DNA from: Phormidesmis priestleyi Ana
GTDB taxonomy: Bacteria > Cyanobacteriota > Cyanobacteriia > Phormidesmidales > Phormidesmidaceae
DNA length: 64,000 bases
NCBI GenBank assembly: GCA_001314865.1
Contig: LJZR01000009.1
Location: forward strand, 62,001-126,000
Direction: 5' to 3'
Part shown: positions 51,368 through 60,625 of the stretch, piece after piece
Numbering within the stretch: position 1 is the stretch's first letter
Layout of the letters: each line of letters opens with the position of its first letter
Made by a program: the position numbers and the translations under genes
Notes under the pieces: model-generated
Database searches by the model: none
What the model saw: only the letters and a program-made list of their open reading frames with translations
Told to the model about the DNA's origin: nothing

Positions 51368-54300
51368 ATGCTGCCTGAGCAACAACAGCGCATCATGGGA
51401 TATTTCATTGAGGAGGCCAAAGACCACCTCAACACAATTGAACAGGGGTTGCTCAGCCTTCAAGAGACGATTGAAGATTCTGAAAAAGCCAACGAGGTGT
51501 TCAGGGCTGCTCACTCGGTGAAGGGTGGTGCCGCTATGTTGGGCTTAGAAAGTATCCAAAAAACGGCTCATCGACTGGAGGACTACTTTAAGGTTCTCAA
51601 AGAATCACCGGTGCAGGTAGATCGGGCGCTAGAAACGATGTTTCTGCGAGTGTCTGACGGGCTCAAAGATTTGCTAGAGCAGCTAGAAGGGCCTTTTGGG
51701 TTAACCCAAGACAAAGCCCAAGAAATCATGATTGACGTTGAGCCTGTATTTGGCCAACTAGAAGCGCATTTGAATGCGCTAGTGAAAAAAACGGGCGGTA
51801 TACCTAGGCTGCGTCATACAGTCAGTATGGCGGAGATTACGCCAGAGGCTGTGCAAGCTCGCTTTAAGCGAGATGTGGCTGGACTGCTGCGCGAAATGCT
51901 GGCGACCTTTAAGCAGCCAGATAATGCAGAAAGCCGTAAAAAGATTCAGGATATTTGCGGTCAACTCATTGCGATTGGTGAGCAGTTTCAGTTTCCGGCT
52001 TGGTGTGATCTGATAGAAACGGCGCGGATTGCCTCAGATAGCCGTAGTAATGAATATCGCGCTTTAGCGCCTGTGCTCATTAAAGAAATTAAAAAGGCGC
52101 AGGATTTGGTTCTATCGGGTCGTGCTTCGGAGGTCGCTGTGAGTGACGCCATGCAGGCACTACTCCCCGAAGATATTTTATCGACTGAGTCAGATGATCT
52201 GGACGATTTGGATCTGGACTACGAACTCGCAGATAGTCTCAGCGATTTGAATCTATTTTCGGAAGCGGTCACTTCAAACAATGGCGCTAATAGTGGTGTA
52301 AATGCTTCTCAGTCTGCTGATCTAGAAAGCTTAGCGGATGAATCGGATGATTTTGCTAGTGATTTTGCTAATTTGTTTGATGGGCAGGCCCAGTCTGCGA
52401 GTCTAGATTCTTTTGGTGAAGATGATACAGAGGATAAAGACCTATTTGGCAGCCTTATTGACAGATCTGAAGCAGATGCCAATGAGAGGACTGTTGACGA
52501 TTCGGCGTTTGAAGATGCTTTAAGTGGAGATGCGCTATTTGAGGAGGCGTTAGCTGAGGAGCCTCCTATCGGTAGATTGAGCGTAGATTTGGATTTTGAC
52601 GAAATTCCTTCAGAGCTATCGACATTGAATCGCAATGTAGAAAGTGAGGAAAGAGCAGATGAGTCTTTGGATGCGCTGCTAGCGACGGTGAATGTGACTG
52701 GCCCAGAGGTTGGCACGGATGAACTCAATAGCCTCGCTAATTTGTTTGATGGGGATTTGGATGAGCTTGATAATACGTTGGGCAGCCACGCCTTTATTCC
52801 AGAAGAAATGCGGCTGCATCCCGAAAGGATCTCCCTATCGCCGCAGGATGATCTCAATGATCTGCTAGCTACTGATTCTGATTCTATAGAGGACTCACTG
52901 TCGTTTTCTCAAATGAGCGGTGGCTTAGAAGATGATTTGTTTGGCGGCACGTTGACAGATGGTGAGTTTGCGATCGCTGATAGTGACGACTTCTCTGATC
53001 TTGATGGATTGTTTGTTGAAGACGCGGTGAATAACTCTGCTGACAACTTTGCCTTAGATATCGCGACTGACAGTATAGATTTGTCTGAAGATCCGTGGGA
53101 TGAAGCTCCCTCGACTGAAGATCTGGTTAGTTCTCAAGCCGCACTAGATTTTGATGCCTCGGATATCGACAAGATAGACGTTGGCCAGATAGATCTGGAA
53201 ACGTTAGACTTTGCTGACTTAGATTTGACCGCTTCTGTCGAAGATTTAGACTCTCTCGGAGATTTAGATTCGGTCGGAGACGTAGACCTCGCCGAAGATT
53301 TAGACCCTCTCAAAAATGCAGACTTGCCTGCATTTAGTCAATCGGCTATCCGGATGAGTATTCATACGGTGAGTCCGCGTGAGCTAGATATTGAGTTTCC
53401 TACGTTGACTGGTGTGAAGCTACAAGAGGCAGAGCAAGATATCGATAGCTTTTTTGTAGGACCTGAGACTGCAGAAGAGGTGAGTTCTTCAGAAAGTGCA
53501 GACGATAGCTTTCTCTTTGATGAGGTTAGTGACGATGACCTTTTTACGGCTACTAATCTTTCTGCCTTTTCTGAAGATGCTGCCATTGATACCCTAACTG
53601 GTGGAGAAGAAGAAGAAGTCGCAGAAGATGTAGAAGTCGCAGAAGATGTAGAAGAAGAAAGAGAATCTCTAGCTGTTGCAGAGACCTTTGATGCCGGAGA
53701 GCAGTTAGCCGATGACCCTTGGGGTGAGCTGCCTGCTGACCCTACATGGAGTGGTGAAGACGCGAGTCCTGCTTCTGTATTGGCAGTGAGTTCGGCTGTA
53801 AAGCAGGCAAGCACAGAGCTAGATGAACTGCTAGCTGTGACTGAAAAATCACCTGTTGCTGTCGAGGTTGAGTCTGGTCTGGCGGTAGATGATATTTGGG
53901 CTGAGCTGGTGCTACCGACAGAGTTGACCACTGATGCTGACGAAGGCTCAAAAAGCGCAGATTTAGAAAGCGCAGATTTAGAAAGCGCAGATTTAGAAAG
54001 CGCAGATTTAGAAAGTGTTCTACTGAGCATAGATAATGATGATATTGATAGTATTCATCGGGTCACGAATGAAGCGGAAGCGGGCGACGATGAGTGGTTT
54101 GAGGCATCCGAATCGTTAGATGTATTTTTGGAAGAAACAGCAGAACCAGAAGCGTCGGAAACTGCTGTTGAAACTGAAATTGCATCTACTGATGATCTAG
54201 AAGAAGAATTAGAAACTGATCTAGAAGAAGAATTAGAAACTGATCTAGAAGAAGAATTAGAAACGACTTATCACGATATTGCAGGTGATGAACTCTCAGA

Positions 54301-57073
54301 TGAGATTCTGGCTGACTTTGAGACGGCTTTTGGCATCAGTGTCAAGGCTGATATCGCTTCAGCCATAGATGAGGATGAGCATATAGGCGATCTGCCTACA
54401 TTGACAAGCAGCCTAGAAGAATCCCCAGATGACTCTATCGGATTGACTAAGACCGCTTCAGAAGATGACTCAGTCGGTAGTTTAGACCATGACCTAGCCC
54501 AGGGCACCGATGATGAGGGTGCTTGGGAGGGTGATGATTTAGATGTTGACGGATTGTTTGATTTAGGATCGTTGGATGATTCGTCGGACGGTGACTTGTT
54601 TAGCAGCTTGAGTCAAGATGCGGCTCAATTGCCTGAAGCTCAGACAAGTGCAACTGATACCTTTTTTGAAGAAAAAGAATTTAGTTTAGATTTGGATTCT
54701 GATTTGGGGTCTGATTTAGATTTAGATCTAGATGGTTTTTTAACGGATGATGAGCTAGACGCCCTAGAAGATGAACCGCCGCAGCTAGAGCAGGATTTGG
54801 CGGCATGGGCTGATGCTAGCGCTATGGCTGATGCTAGCGCTATGGCTGCTGCGAATGCTGATGGGTTTTGGGATACCAAAAACGGCGACTTTGAAGATTT
54901 GGATTCTCTGTTGGCTGAGGATTCTTTTGAAACGGCTGACGAAATGGTAGATAGCGGTGCTCCTACTTTTTTGGGAGCTGCTACTTATGTCGGTGAAGAC
55001 GAAGATGAAGATTTTGGTGATTTGGAGCGGCTGCTAGAAGATGATGGGGCCGAAGGCGCAGCGACAGTACAGCAAAGACGGACTCCTCAGCGGATAGCTC
55101 GGCGGAGTAGCGGCAGTTTGCGTGAGCAAACTATGCGGGTATCTGTGAGCCATTTAGACACGCTGAGCAACCTGGTAGGGGAGCTTGTTGTGAGTCGTAA
55201 TACGCTGGAGCGAGACCAGGATCGGTTGCGTCAGTTTTTAGATAATTTGCTTTTTCAGGTGCAGCAGCTGAATGATGTAGGGCAAAGAATGCGCGATTTG
55301 TATGAGCGATCGCTCTTAGAAAGTTCTTTAATGTCTAACCGGCGGGCCCCTTCTGTTGGAAGTGCGGGGCAAAGTAATCCGACATCGGCGGCGGATCATG
55401 CGACTGGCGAAACCTTTGATGCGCTGGAAATGGATCGGTTTACCGGATTCCATACGCTTTCGCAAGAGATGATTGAGCTGATTGTGCGAGTGCGCGAGTC
55501 TGCTTCTGACATTGGCTATACGGTTGAATCTTCTGATCAGGTGACTCGTCAGTTCCGGCAGATTACAACTCAGCTGCAAGAAGGGCTCAATACGGCGCGA
55601 ATGGTTGCTTTTTCTCAGGCGGCTGATCGGTTGCCGCGGGCAGTGCGAGATATCTCACTTAAATGTGGTAAAGAAGCTCAGCTGATTGTGGAAGGGCAAG
55701 ATACGCTCATTGACAAAATGATTGTGGAGCATTTGTATGATCCATTGACGCACCTAGTTAATAACGCAATTACCCATGGAATTGAAACGCCAGCGGCTAG
55801 AAAAGCGGCTGGTAAGCTGCCGGAAGGGACGATTACTGTGCGGGCGTTTTATCAGGGCAACCAGACGGTAATTTATGTGGCTGATGACGGTGGCGGCATT
55901 AATACCGAGTTTGTGAAGCAGAAGGCGATTGAGAAGAAGTTAATTAGCCGAGCTTTCGCGGATGCTTTGTCGGATATTGATACCTATGAGCTGCTGTTCC
56001 AGGCGGGATTTAGCACTCGCGACCAGGCCGATGACTATGCTGGGCGTGGCGTAGGCATGGATGTGGTGCGTATGTCGCTAGCTGAAATTCGGGGTAGCGT
56101 GACGGTGGACTCCGAGCTAGGGAAAGGAACGAGCTTTACGATTCGTTTGCCGTTGACGCTGAGTATTTCTAAGGCGCTGAGCTGTGTGAGCAATCAGGCG
56201 CGGCTTGCCTTCCCGATGGATGGGGTAGAGGATATGTTAGATGTACCGCGCGATCGCATTGTTAAAAACGACAAAGGTCAGGATTGCGTACGCTGGCGGG
56301 ATAATCTTCTTGCTTTTCAGCCGGTGACAGATCTGCTCAAGTTTAACCGGACGCTGGGCCGAGGCCGAGTGTATGGCGGCAGCCAAGATGACGATGTGCT
56401 CTCTATTATTGTACTTAGAAGTGCTAACACCTATATTGCCGTACAGGTTGATCAGGTGATTGGTGAGCAGGAGATTGTAATTAAGCAGCTAGAAGGCCCA
56501 GTCCCGAAGCCCTTGGGCATTGCAGGGGCAACAATTTTGGGCGATGGTCGAGTGATGCCAATTGCCGATGTGCTAGAGCTTATTGATATTGCAACGGGTC
56601 GGGTTCGCCGCGATCCGGCTTCGTTGATATGGGCCAAAGATGCGGCTAAAGTAGCCGAGGAAACACCGACGAAAAACGATCCCACTGTACTGATTGTGGA
56701 TGATTCGATTACGGTGCGAGAGCTGCTTTCAATGAGCTTTAGCAAAGTGGGCTATCGGGTGGAGCAGGCACGAGACGGGCAGGAAGCCTGGGATAAGCTA
56801 CGCTCTGGTTTGCCTTGCGATCTTGTGTTCTGTGATATTGAAATGCCTAGGATGGATGGCCTGGAACTGCTTTCGCGGATGCAAAAAGACAATCATTTGA
56901 GCCGGATTCCGATTGCGATGCTGACTTCTCGCGGGGCGGATCGTCATCGGCAGATGGCGGTAGATTTGGGCGCAAGTGGTTATTTCACTAAGCCGTATTT
57001 GGAAGAGGCGCTGTTGGATGCGGCGCAGCGAATGCTGAATGGGGAGACGCTAGCTAAAGGGCGCGGGGGTTAG
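51368..57073 (+). CDS. hmpE: Hybrid chemotaxis histidine kinase CheA (PilL/HmpE)
   Basis: 1901 residues, very long for a CheA. In order: Hpt domain (1-110, phospho-His 49 in FRAAHSVKGGAA); a second helical Hpt-like domain without the His motif (about 165-250); an acidic linker of nearly 1000 residues (about 265-1235) of Asp/Glu/Ser/Leu low complexity with tandem repeats; CheA dimerisation helix (about 1250, MRVSVSHLDTLSNLVGELVVSR); ATPase (about 1460-1590, LVNNAITHGIE); CheW-like domain (about 1597-1735); and a C-terminal receiver (about 1774-1895; Asp near 1823 in VFCDIEMPRMDG). It phosphorylates HmpB and its own receiver to control pili. AAGGGAG precedes the ATG. Confidence 0.95.
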   Translation: MLPEQQQRIMGYFIEEAKDHLNTIEQGLLSLQETIEDSEKANEVFRAAHSVKGGAAMLGLESIQKTAHRLEDYFKVLKESPVQVDRALETMFLRVSDGLKDLLEQLEGPFGLTQDKAQEIMIDVEPVFGQLEAHLNALVKKTGGIPRLRHTVSMAEITPEAVQARFKRDVAGLLREMLATFKQPDNAESRKKIQDICGQLIAIGEQFQFPAWCDLIETARIASDSRSNEYRALAPVLIKEIKKAQDLVLSGRASEVAVSDAMQALLPEDILSTESDDLDDLDLDYELADSLSDLNLFSEAVTSNNGANSGVNASQSADLESLADESDDFASDFANLFDGQAQSASLDSFGEDDTEDKDLFGSLIDRSEADANERTVDDSAFEDALSGDALFEEALAEEPPIGRLSVDLDFDEIPSELSTLNRNVESEERADESLDALLATVNVTGPEVGTDELNSLANLFDGDLDELDNTLGSHAFIPEEMRLHPERISLSPQDDLNDLLATDSDSIEDSLSFSQMSGGLEDDLFGGTLTDGEFAIADSDDFSDLDGLFVEDAVNNSADNFALDIATDSIDLSEDPWDEAPSTEDLVSSQAALDFDASDIDKIDVGQIDLETLDFADLDLTASVEDLDSLGDLDSVGDVDLAEDLDPLKNADLPAFSQSAIRMSIHTVSPRELDIEFPTLTGVKLQEAEQDIDSFFVGPETAEEVSSSESADDSFLFDEVSDDDLFTATNLSAFSEDAAIDTLTGGEEEEVAEDVEVAEDVEEERESLAVAETFDAGEQLADDPWGELPADPTWSGEDASPASVLAVSSAVKQASTELDELLAVTEKSPVAVEVESGLAVDDIWAELVLPTELTTDADEGSKSADLESADLESADLESADLESVLLSIDNDDIDSIHRVTNEAEAGDDEWFEASESLDVFLEETAEPEASETAVETEIASTDDLEEELETDLEEELETDLEEELETTYHDIAGDELSDEILADFETAFGISVKADIASAIDEDEHIGDLPTLTSSLEESPDDSIGLTKTASEDDSVGSLDHDLAQGTDDEGAWEGDDLDVDGLFDLGSLDDSSDGDLFSSLSQDAAQLPEAQTSATDTFFEEKEFSLDLDSDLGSDLDLDLDGFLTDDELDALEDEPPQLEQDLAAWADASAMADASAMAAANADGFWDTKNGDFEDLDSLLAEDSFETADEMVDSGAPTFLGAATYVGEDEDEDFGDLERLLEDDGAEGAATVQQRRTPQRIARRSSGSLREQTMRVSVSHLDTLSNLVGELVVSRNTLERDQDRLRQFLDNLLFQVQQLNDVGQRMRDLYERSLLESSLMSNRRAPSVGSAGQSNPTSAADHATGETFDALEMDRFTGFHTLSQEMIELIVRVRESASDIGYTVESSDQVTRQFRQITTQLQEGLNTARMVAFSQAADRLPRAVRDISLKCGKEAQLIVEGQDTLIDKMIVEHLYDPLTHLVNNAITHGIETPAARKAAGKLPEGTITVRAFYQGNQTVIYVADDGGGINTEFVKQKAIEKKLISRAFADALSDIDTYELLFQAGFSTRDQADDYAGRGVGMDVVRMSLAEIRGSVTVDSELGKGTSFTIRLPLTLSISKALSCVSNQARLAFPMDGVEDMLDVPRDRIVKNDKGQDCVRWRDNLLAFQPVTDLLKFNRTLGRGRVYGGSQDDDVLSIIVLRSANTYIAVQVDQVIGEQEIVIKQLEGPVPKPLGIAGATILGDGRVMPIADVLELIDIATGRVRRDPASLIWAKDAAKVAEETPTKNDPTVLIVDDSITVRELLSMSFSKVGYRVEQARDGQEAWDKLRSGLPCDLVFCDIEMPRMDGLELLSRMQKDNHLSRIPIAMLTSRGADRHRQMAVDLGASGYFTKPYLEEALLDAAQRMLNGETLAKGRGG
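53954..54013 (+). repeat. 15-bp tandem repeat in hmpE (SADLE units)
   Basis: Four exact copies of AGCGCAGATTTAGAA encode SADLE four times. It lies in the acidic linker of the kinase. Confidence 0.95.
54194..54265 (+). repeat. 24-bp tandem repeat in hmpE (DLEEELET units)
   Basis: Three copies of a 24-base unit beginning GATCTAGAAGAAGAATT encode DLEEELET; the third copy differs only at its last base. Confidence 0.95.
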
Positions 57074-57133
57074 CGCGGGGGTTAGAGGCTTTTGTGAGTT
57101 AGGATCAATGGGTGGTTTACCGGTTGGTTCGCT

Positions 57134-58627
57134 ATGGTTGCTGTGGCTGCTGTGTCTAAAACTTCTCGTGATTGGCGGGGGGTAGTGCGATCGCTCGAAA
57201 AGCTGCTGAGTGCAAATCAGGTGATGCGGCGCAAGGAAGAATTGCTGGTGTATGAGTGCGACGGGCTCACCAGCTATAGAGAGCGGCCTGCGGTCGTAAC
57301 CCTACCCAAGACCACTGAAGAAGTGGCGGCGGTCGTGAAGCTATGCCACGAGCAGAATATTCCGTTTGTGACGCGTGGCGCAGGGACAGGGCTTTCAGGT
57401 GGGGCGCTGCCGGTTGCAGAATGCGTGCTGATTGTTACAACCTGCATGCAACAGATTTTAGATATTGACTACGACAATCAGCGGGTGGTCGTGCAGCCCG
57501 GTGTGATTAATAACTGGATTACGCAGGCAGTAAGCGGGGCGGGGTTTTACTATGCGCCTGATCCGTCGAGTCAGCTGGCTTGCTCCATTGGGGGGAATGT
57601 GGCTGAAAACTCAGGTGGCGTACATTGTCTGAAATATGGAGTAACAACAAACCATGTGCTGGGCCTCAAGGTGGTGCTGCCAGATGGTGAGACTGTAGAT
57701 ATTGGCGGAGCGGTGCCAGAGATGCCAGGCTATGACCTAACGGGGATTTTTGTCGGGTCTGAAGGAACGCTGGGGATTGTGACAGAGGTGACGCTGCGCA
57801 TTTTAAAGGTGCCGGAGGCGGTTCAGGTAATATTGGCTGATTTTACGAGTGTAGAGGCAGCCGGTGAGACGGTCTCAGATATCATCAGTGCAGGCATTAT
57901 CCCGGCGGGGCTGGAGATGATGGACAACTTTAGCCTGAATGCAGTTGAAGATGTGGTGGCGACAAACTGCTATCCACGCGATGCGGTAGCGATATTGCTC
58001 ATAGAGATAGATGGCGCTGCCGCTGAGGTGGCGGCAAGTGCTAAGCAGATAGCGGCAATGTGCTACAAAAACGGAGCAAGGCAGCTGACCCACGCAACCG
58101 ATGTGCAGGAGAGACTGCGGCTGTGGAAAGGCAGAAAAGCGGCCTTTGCCGCCATGGGTAAGCTGAGCCCCGATTACTATGTGCAAGATGGTGTGATACC
58201 TAGGACAAGGCTACCAGAAGTGTTGCAACAAATAGAAGCGCTAGGTGCGAAGCATGGGTATCGGGTTGCGAATGTGTTTCATGCAGGGGATGGAAATTTG
58301 CATCCGTTGATTTTGTACAACAACAACATTCCAGGACAGCTAGAGGAAGTAGAAGCGCTAGGTGGAGATATTTTGAAGCTGTGTGTGAGTGTGGGTGGAA
58401 GTATTTCGGGAGAGCATGGCATTGGGGCAGATAAGCGGTGCTACATGCCGAATATGTTTAGTGCAACAGATTTGGAGACCATGCAGTGGGTGCGAGGTGC
58501 ATTGAACAAAAAGGGTTTGGCGAATCCGACGAAGATTTTTCCAACACCGAAGACTTGTGGAGAGTCGGCGCAGTTTGGCAATGGCAAAGGGGTCAGCGAA
58601 CGATTGGAGGGATTAGAGAATTTTTAA
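57134..58627 (+). CDS. glcD: Glycolate dehydrogenase subunit GlcD (FAD-linked)
   Basis: 497 residues. FAD-binding PCMH domain: PFVTRGAGTGLSGGALP, GFYYAPDPSSQLACSIGGNVAENSGG, YDLTGIFVGSEGTLGIVTEV; then the FAD-oxidase C-terminal domain with NVFHAGDGNLHPLILY and GGSISGEHGIGADK. It oxidises glycolate (or D-lactate) in photorespiration, with electrons passed to the membrane quinone pool via a partner such as GlcF. glcE/glcF are not adjacent. 60 bases after hmpE, on the same strand but of unrelated function. Confidence 0.95.
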   Translation: MVAVAAVSKTSRDWRGVVRSLEKLLSANQVMRRKEELLVYECDGLTSYRERPAVVTLPKTTEEVAAVVKLCHEQNIPFVTRGAGTGLSGGALPVAECVLIVTTCMQQILDIDYDNQRVVVQPGVINNWITQAVSGAGFYYAPDPSSQLACSIGGNVAENSGGVHCLKYGVTTNHVLGLKVVLPDGETVDIGGAVPEMPGYDLTGIFVGSEGTLGIVTEVTLRILKVPEAVQVILADFTSVEAAGETVSDIISAGIIPAGLEMMDNFSLNAVEDVVATNCYPRDAVAILLIEIDGAAAEVAASAKQIAAMCYKNGARQLTHATDVQERLRLWKGRKAAFAAMGKLSPDYYVQDGVIPRTRLPEVLQQIEALGAKHGYRVANVFHAGDGNLHPLILYNNNIPGQLEEVEALGGDILKLCVSVGGSISGEHGIGADKRCYMPNMFSATDLETMQWVRGALNKKGLANPTKIFPTPKTCGESAQFGNGKGVSERLEGLENF

Positions 58628-59015
58628 GGTAGGTAAGTAAGTGTAGGTAAGTGGTGTCATTGGTTGTTGATCAGGTTGAAAAAGATTCAACAGAATTTGT
58701 TGTAAACAAGTTATTTTGATTGGTGAATGGGCATTGTAGGGAGGATGGGCGGTGGGAGTAGGTTTGAGTGAGTGTTAGGGGTGTGAGTACCGGTAAAGTA
58801 CGGATAAGTGAAAAGTAAGTTGTTGAGGCCTGTGTAAATAGGCTGACTGTTCAAGAAATGTGAAGGGGTAGATTAAGTTCGGAGCGGAAAGCAAGTAAAT
58901 GCTGGTCTGTGAGGGAGCTTCAAGGTATTGATTCTTCTTTGTAGATGGGTGCATCGCTTGATTTTCAACTTATGTACACACGAACCTACCTCAAAAAATC
59001 ACGGAGACACCTTTC
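58628..59015. promoter_or_regulatory. pilA upstream region
   Basis: 388 bases, G/T-rich on the plus strand, without a coding frame. The only structure seen is TTGTTGTAAACAA at about 58698-58710, a loose dyad. The pilin promoter must lie here. Confidence 0.5.
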
Positions 59016-59594
59016 ATGACATCTCAACTTAAAGCAAAATTGCTTCAGCACTTTGCAGGCAAGAAAAAGGCTGACGGCGGCTTTACGCTTATTGAGCTTC
59101 TTGTTGTAATCATCATCATCGGTATTCTGTCAGCAATTGCTCTGCCTTCCTTCTTGAACCAAGCCAACAAAGCAAAGCAGTCTGAAGCTAAGACCTATGT
59201 TGGTTCAGCAAATCGCGCTCAGCAGGCTTACTATTTAGAAAATAGCGAATTTGTTGAGGACACAGCTGATTTTGCCCGATTGGGCTTAGGCATCGAAACA
59301 ACTACTGCTAACTACCTCTATACAATTGAAGCCCAGGATGATGGTGTCCTAAACCAAGCTCAACCTGCAAAAGAGGGAGTTGCAGATGATGTGTCCTCAC
59401 TTAAAGCCTATACTGGTGCTGTTAAAATCGGTACGATAGGTGGGACTGAAGCAACAACACTTGCGTCTTTGTGCGAAGCTGTAGACGCACGAATTGCATC
59501 TGGTGCTGATGGAACTGAGGCCTTCACTAACATGGCTGCCGATGAGGCTGGTGCCCCCACGTGCCCAGCTGATTATAAAAACCTCGGTGACTAA
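59016..59594 (+). CDS. pilA: Type IV major-type pilin
   Basis: 192 residues. A basic 22-residue leader ends in DGG, then FTLIELLVVIIIIGILSAIALPSFL: the prepilin peptidase site is after Gly22, with Phe as the N-methylated residue and Glu at mature position 5. The globular part ends with two Cys (SLCEAVD... and APTCPADY) that can form the D-loop disulfide. It is assembled into pili for motility and DNA uptake, the effector of the Hmp array upstream. GGAGA precedes the ATG. A terminator follows at 59656, so it may be highly and separately transcribed. Confidence 0.95.
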   Translation: MTSQLKAKLLQHFAGKKKADGGFTLIELLVVIIIIGILSAIALPSFLNQANKAKQSEAKTYVGSANRAQQAYYLENSEFVEDTADFARLGLGIETTTANYLYTIEAQDDGVLNQAQPAKEGVADDVSSLKAYTGAVKIGTIGGTEATTLASLCEAVDARIASGADGTEAFTNMAADEAGAPTCPADYKNLGD

Positions 59595-59655
59595 CGCTTT
59601 TTCTCTTCTAGGCTGGGCCTAATATAACTAAAATATAAGGACAGCATATTTTTAT

Positions 59656-59689
59656 AGGAAGCGGGCTTTTAACAAACTCGCTTCCTTTT
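59656..59689 (+). terminator. Terminator after pilA
   Basis: AGGAAGCGGGC pairs with the complementary ACTCGCTTCCT region (one G-T) and is followed by TTTTG on the plus strand. Confidence 0.75.
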
Positions 59690-59741
59690 GTTATGAAACT
59701 GTATTGAGTTTAAGACAGTACTCTTGAGAGAGATTATTTAA

Positions 59742-60581
59742 ATGGCTTCTAACATTTTGACAAACACTTTACTAAGTATTTTAAGTGTAGCTACTATCGG
59801 AGGATTTCAGTATTCGACTCTAATACAATTGTCTGACGACAGCAAAGATACGGTTGTTAAAGGCGGACATTCTTACGTTGAGCAGAAGATCAACCAGAAT
59901 ATTAAAGAAGATGTAGAGCAGAAAGCCGAGCAGCTAAGAATGATGGCGAAAATGCCTTCACTAGGCTTTAGAAACATGTTGGCAAACCATATATTCGTTC
60001 AATTTTTGCAATATTTTGGTGACAATGAAGCTCGTCAACAGATTGGTTATGGTGATAGTGCAAAATATTTATCCGCCGCTATCCAGCATGATCCCTACTT
60101 CAGGAAGTTTTACGTTTTCCTCTCTGGTAGTAGCACGCTTTATGCTGGAACGCCGGAAGAAACCGTTCAGATAATGGCCAAAGGTCTCGAAAGATTGAGT
60201 GAGCAACGACCTGTAGATGGCTACTATATTTGGAGATATAAAGGAACAGATGAGCTGCTTTTTTTAAACGATGGTGAAGCAGCACAAAAATCTTTTGAAA
60301 TGGCTGCTGACTGGGCTCTTCAATCGGCTGGTGAAGAAGCGGCCGTGATCGCGCAAATATCACAGCAAACGGCACAATTTTTGGCCAGTAGCCCTGATAG
60401 TCACTTAGCTCAAATCAATGCCTGGGGAAGTATTTTAACAACAGCTTTAGATAGTCAAATGCGAGATAAAGCTATTAGGCGAATCCATGAGTTAGGCGGT
60501 GACGTTACAATAACCGAAGGTGGAGAGATACAAATTACGTCTTCTAGAGCTGAAACTGGCTTAGATAATCGTGATATTTAG
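59742..60581 (+). CDS. Pilin-linked protein of unknown function
   Basis: 279 residues. An N-terminal hydrophobic stretch (ILTNTLLSILSVATIGGFQYSTL) suggests a membrane anchor or signal. The rest is helical with TPR-like spacing (HIFVQFLQYFGDNEARQQIGYGDSAKYLSAAIQHDPYFRKFYVFLSG, QKSFEMAADWALQSAGEEAAVIAQISQQ). It lies right after pilA, so a role in pilus assembly or regulation is plausible. I do not recognise the family. No pilin-type cleavage site. Confidence 0.8.
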   Translation: MASNILTNTLLSILSVATIGGFQYSTLIQLSDDSKDTVVKGGHSYVEQKINQNIKEDVEQKAEQLRMMAKMPSLGFRNMLANHIFVQFLQYFGDNEARQQIGYGDSAKYLSAAIQHDPYFRKFYVFLSGSSTLYAGTPEETVQIMAKGLERLSEQRPVDGYYIWRYKGTDELLFLNDGEAAQKSFEMAADWALQSAGEEAAVIAQISQQTAQFLASSPDSHLAQINAWGSILTTALDSQMRDKAIRRIHELGGDVTITEGGEIQITSSRAETGLDNRDI

Positions 60582-60625
60582 AAATTTTTTATCAATATGT
60601 TAACTCAATAGATTTAGAAAAGTTT

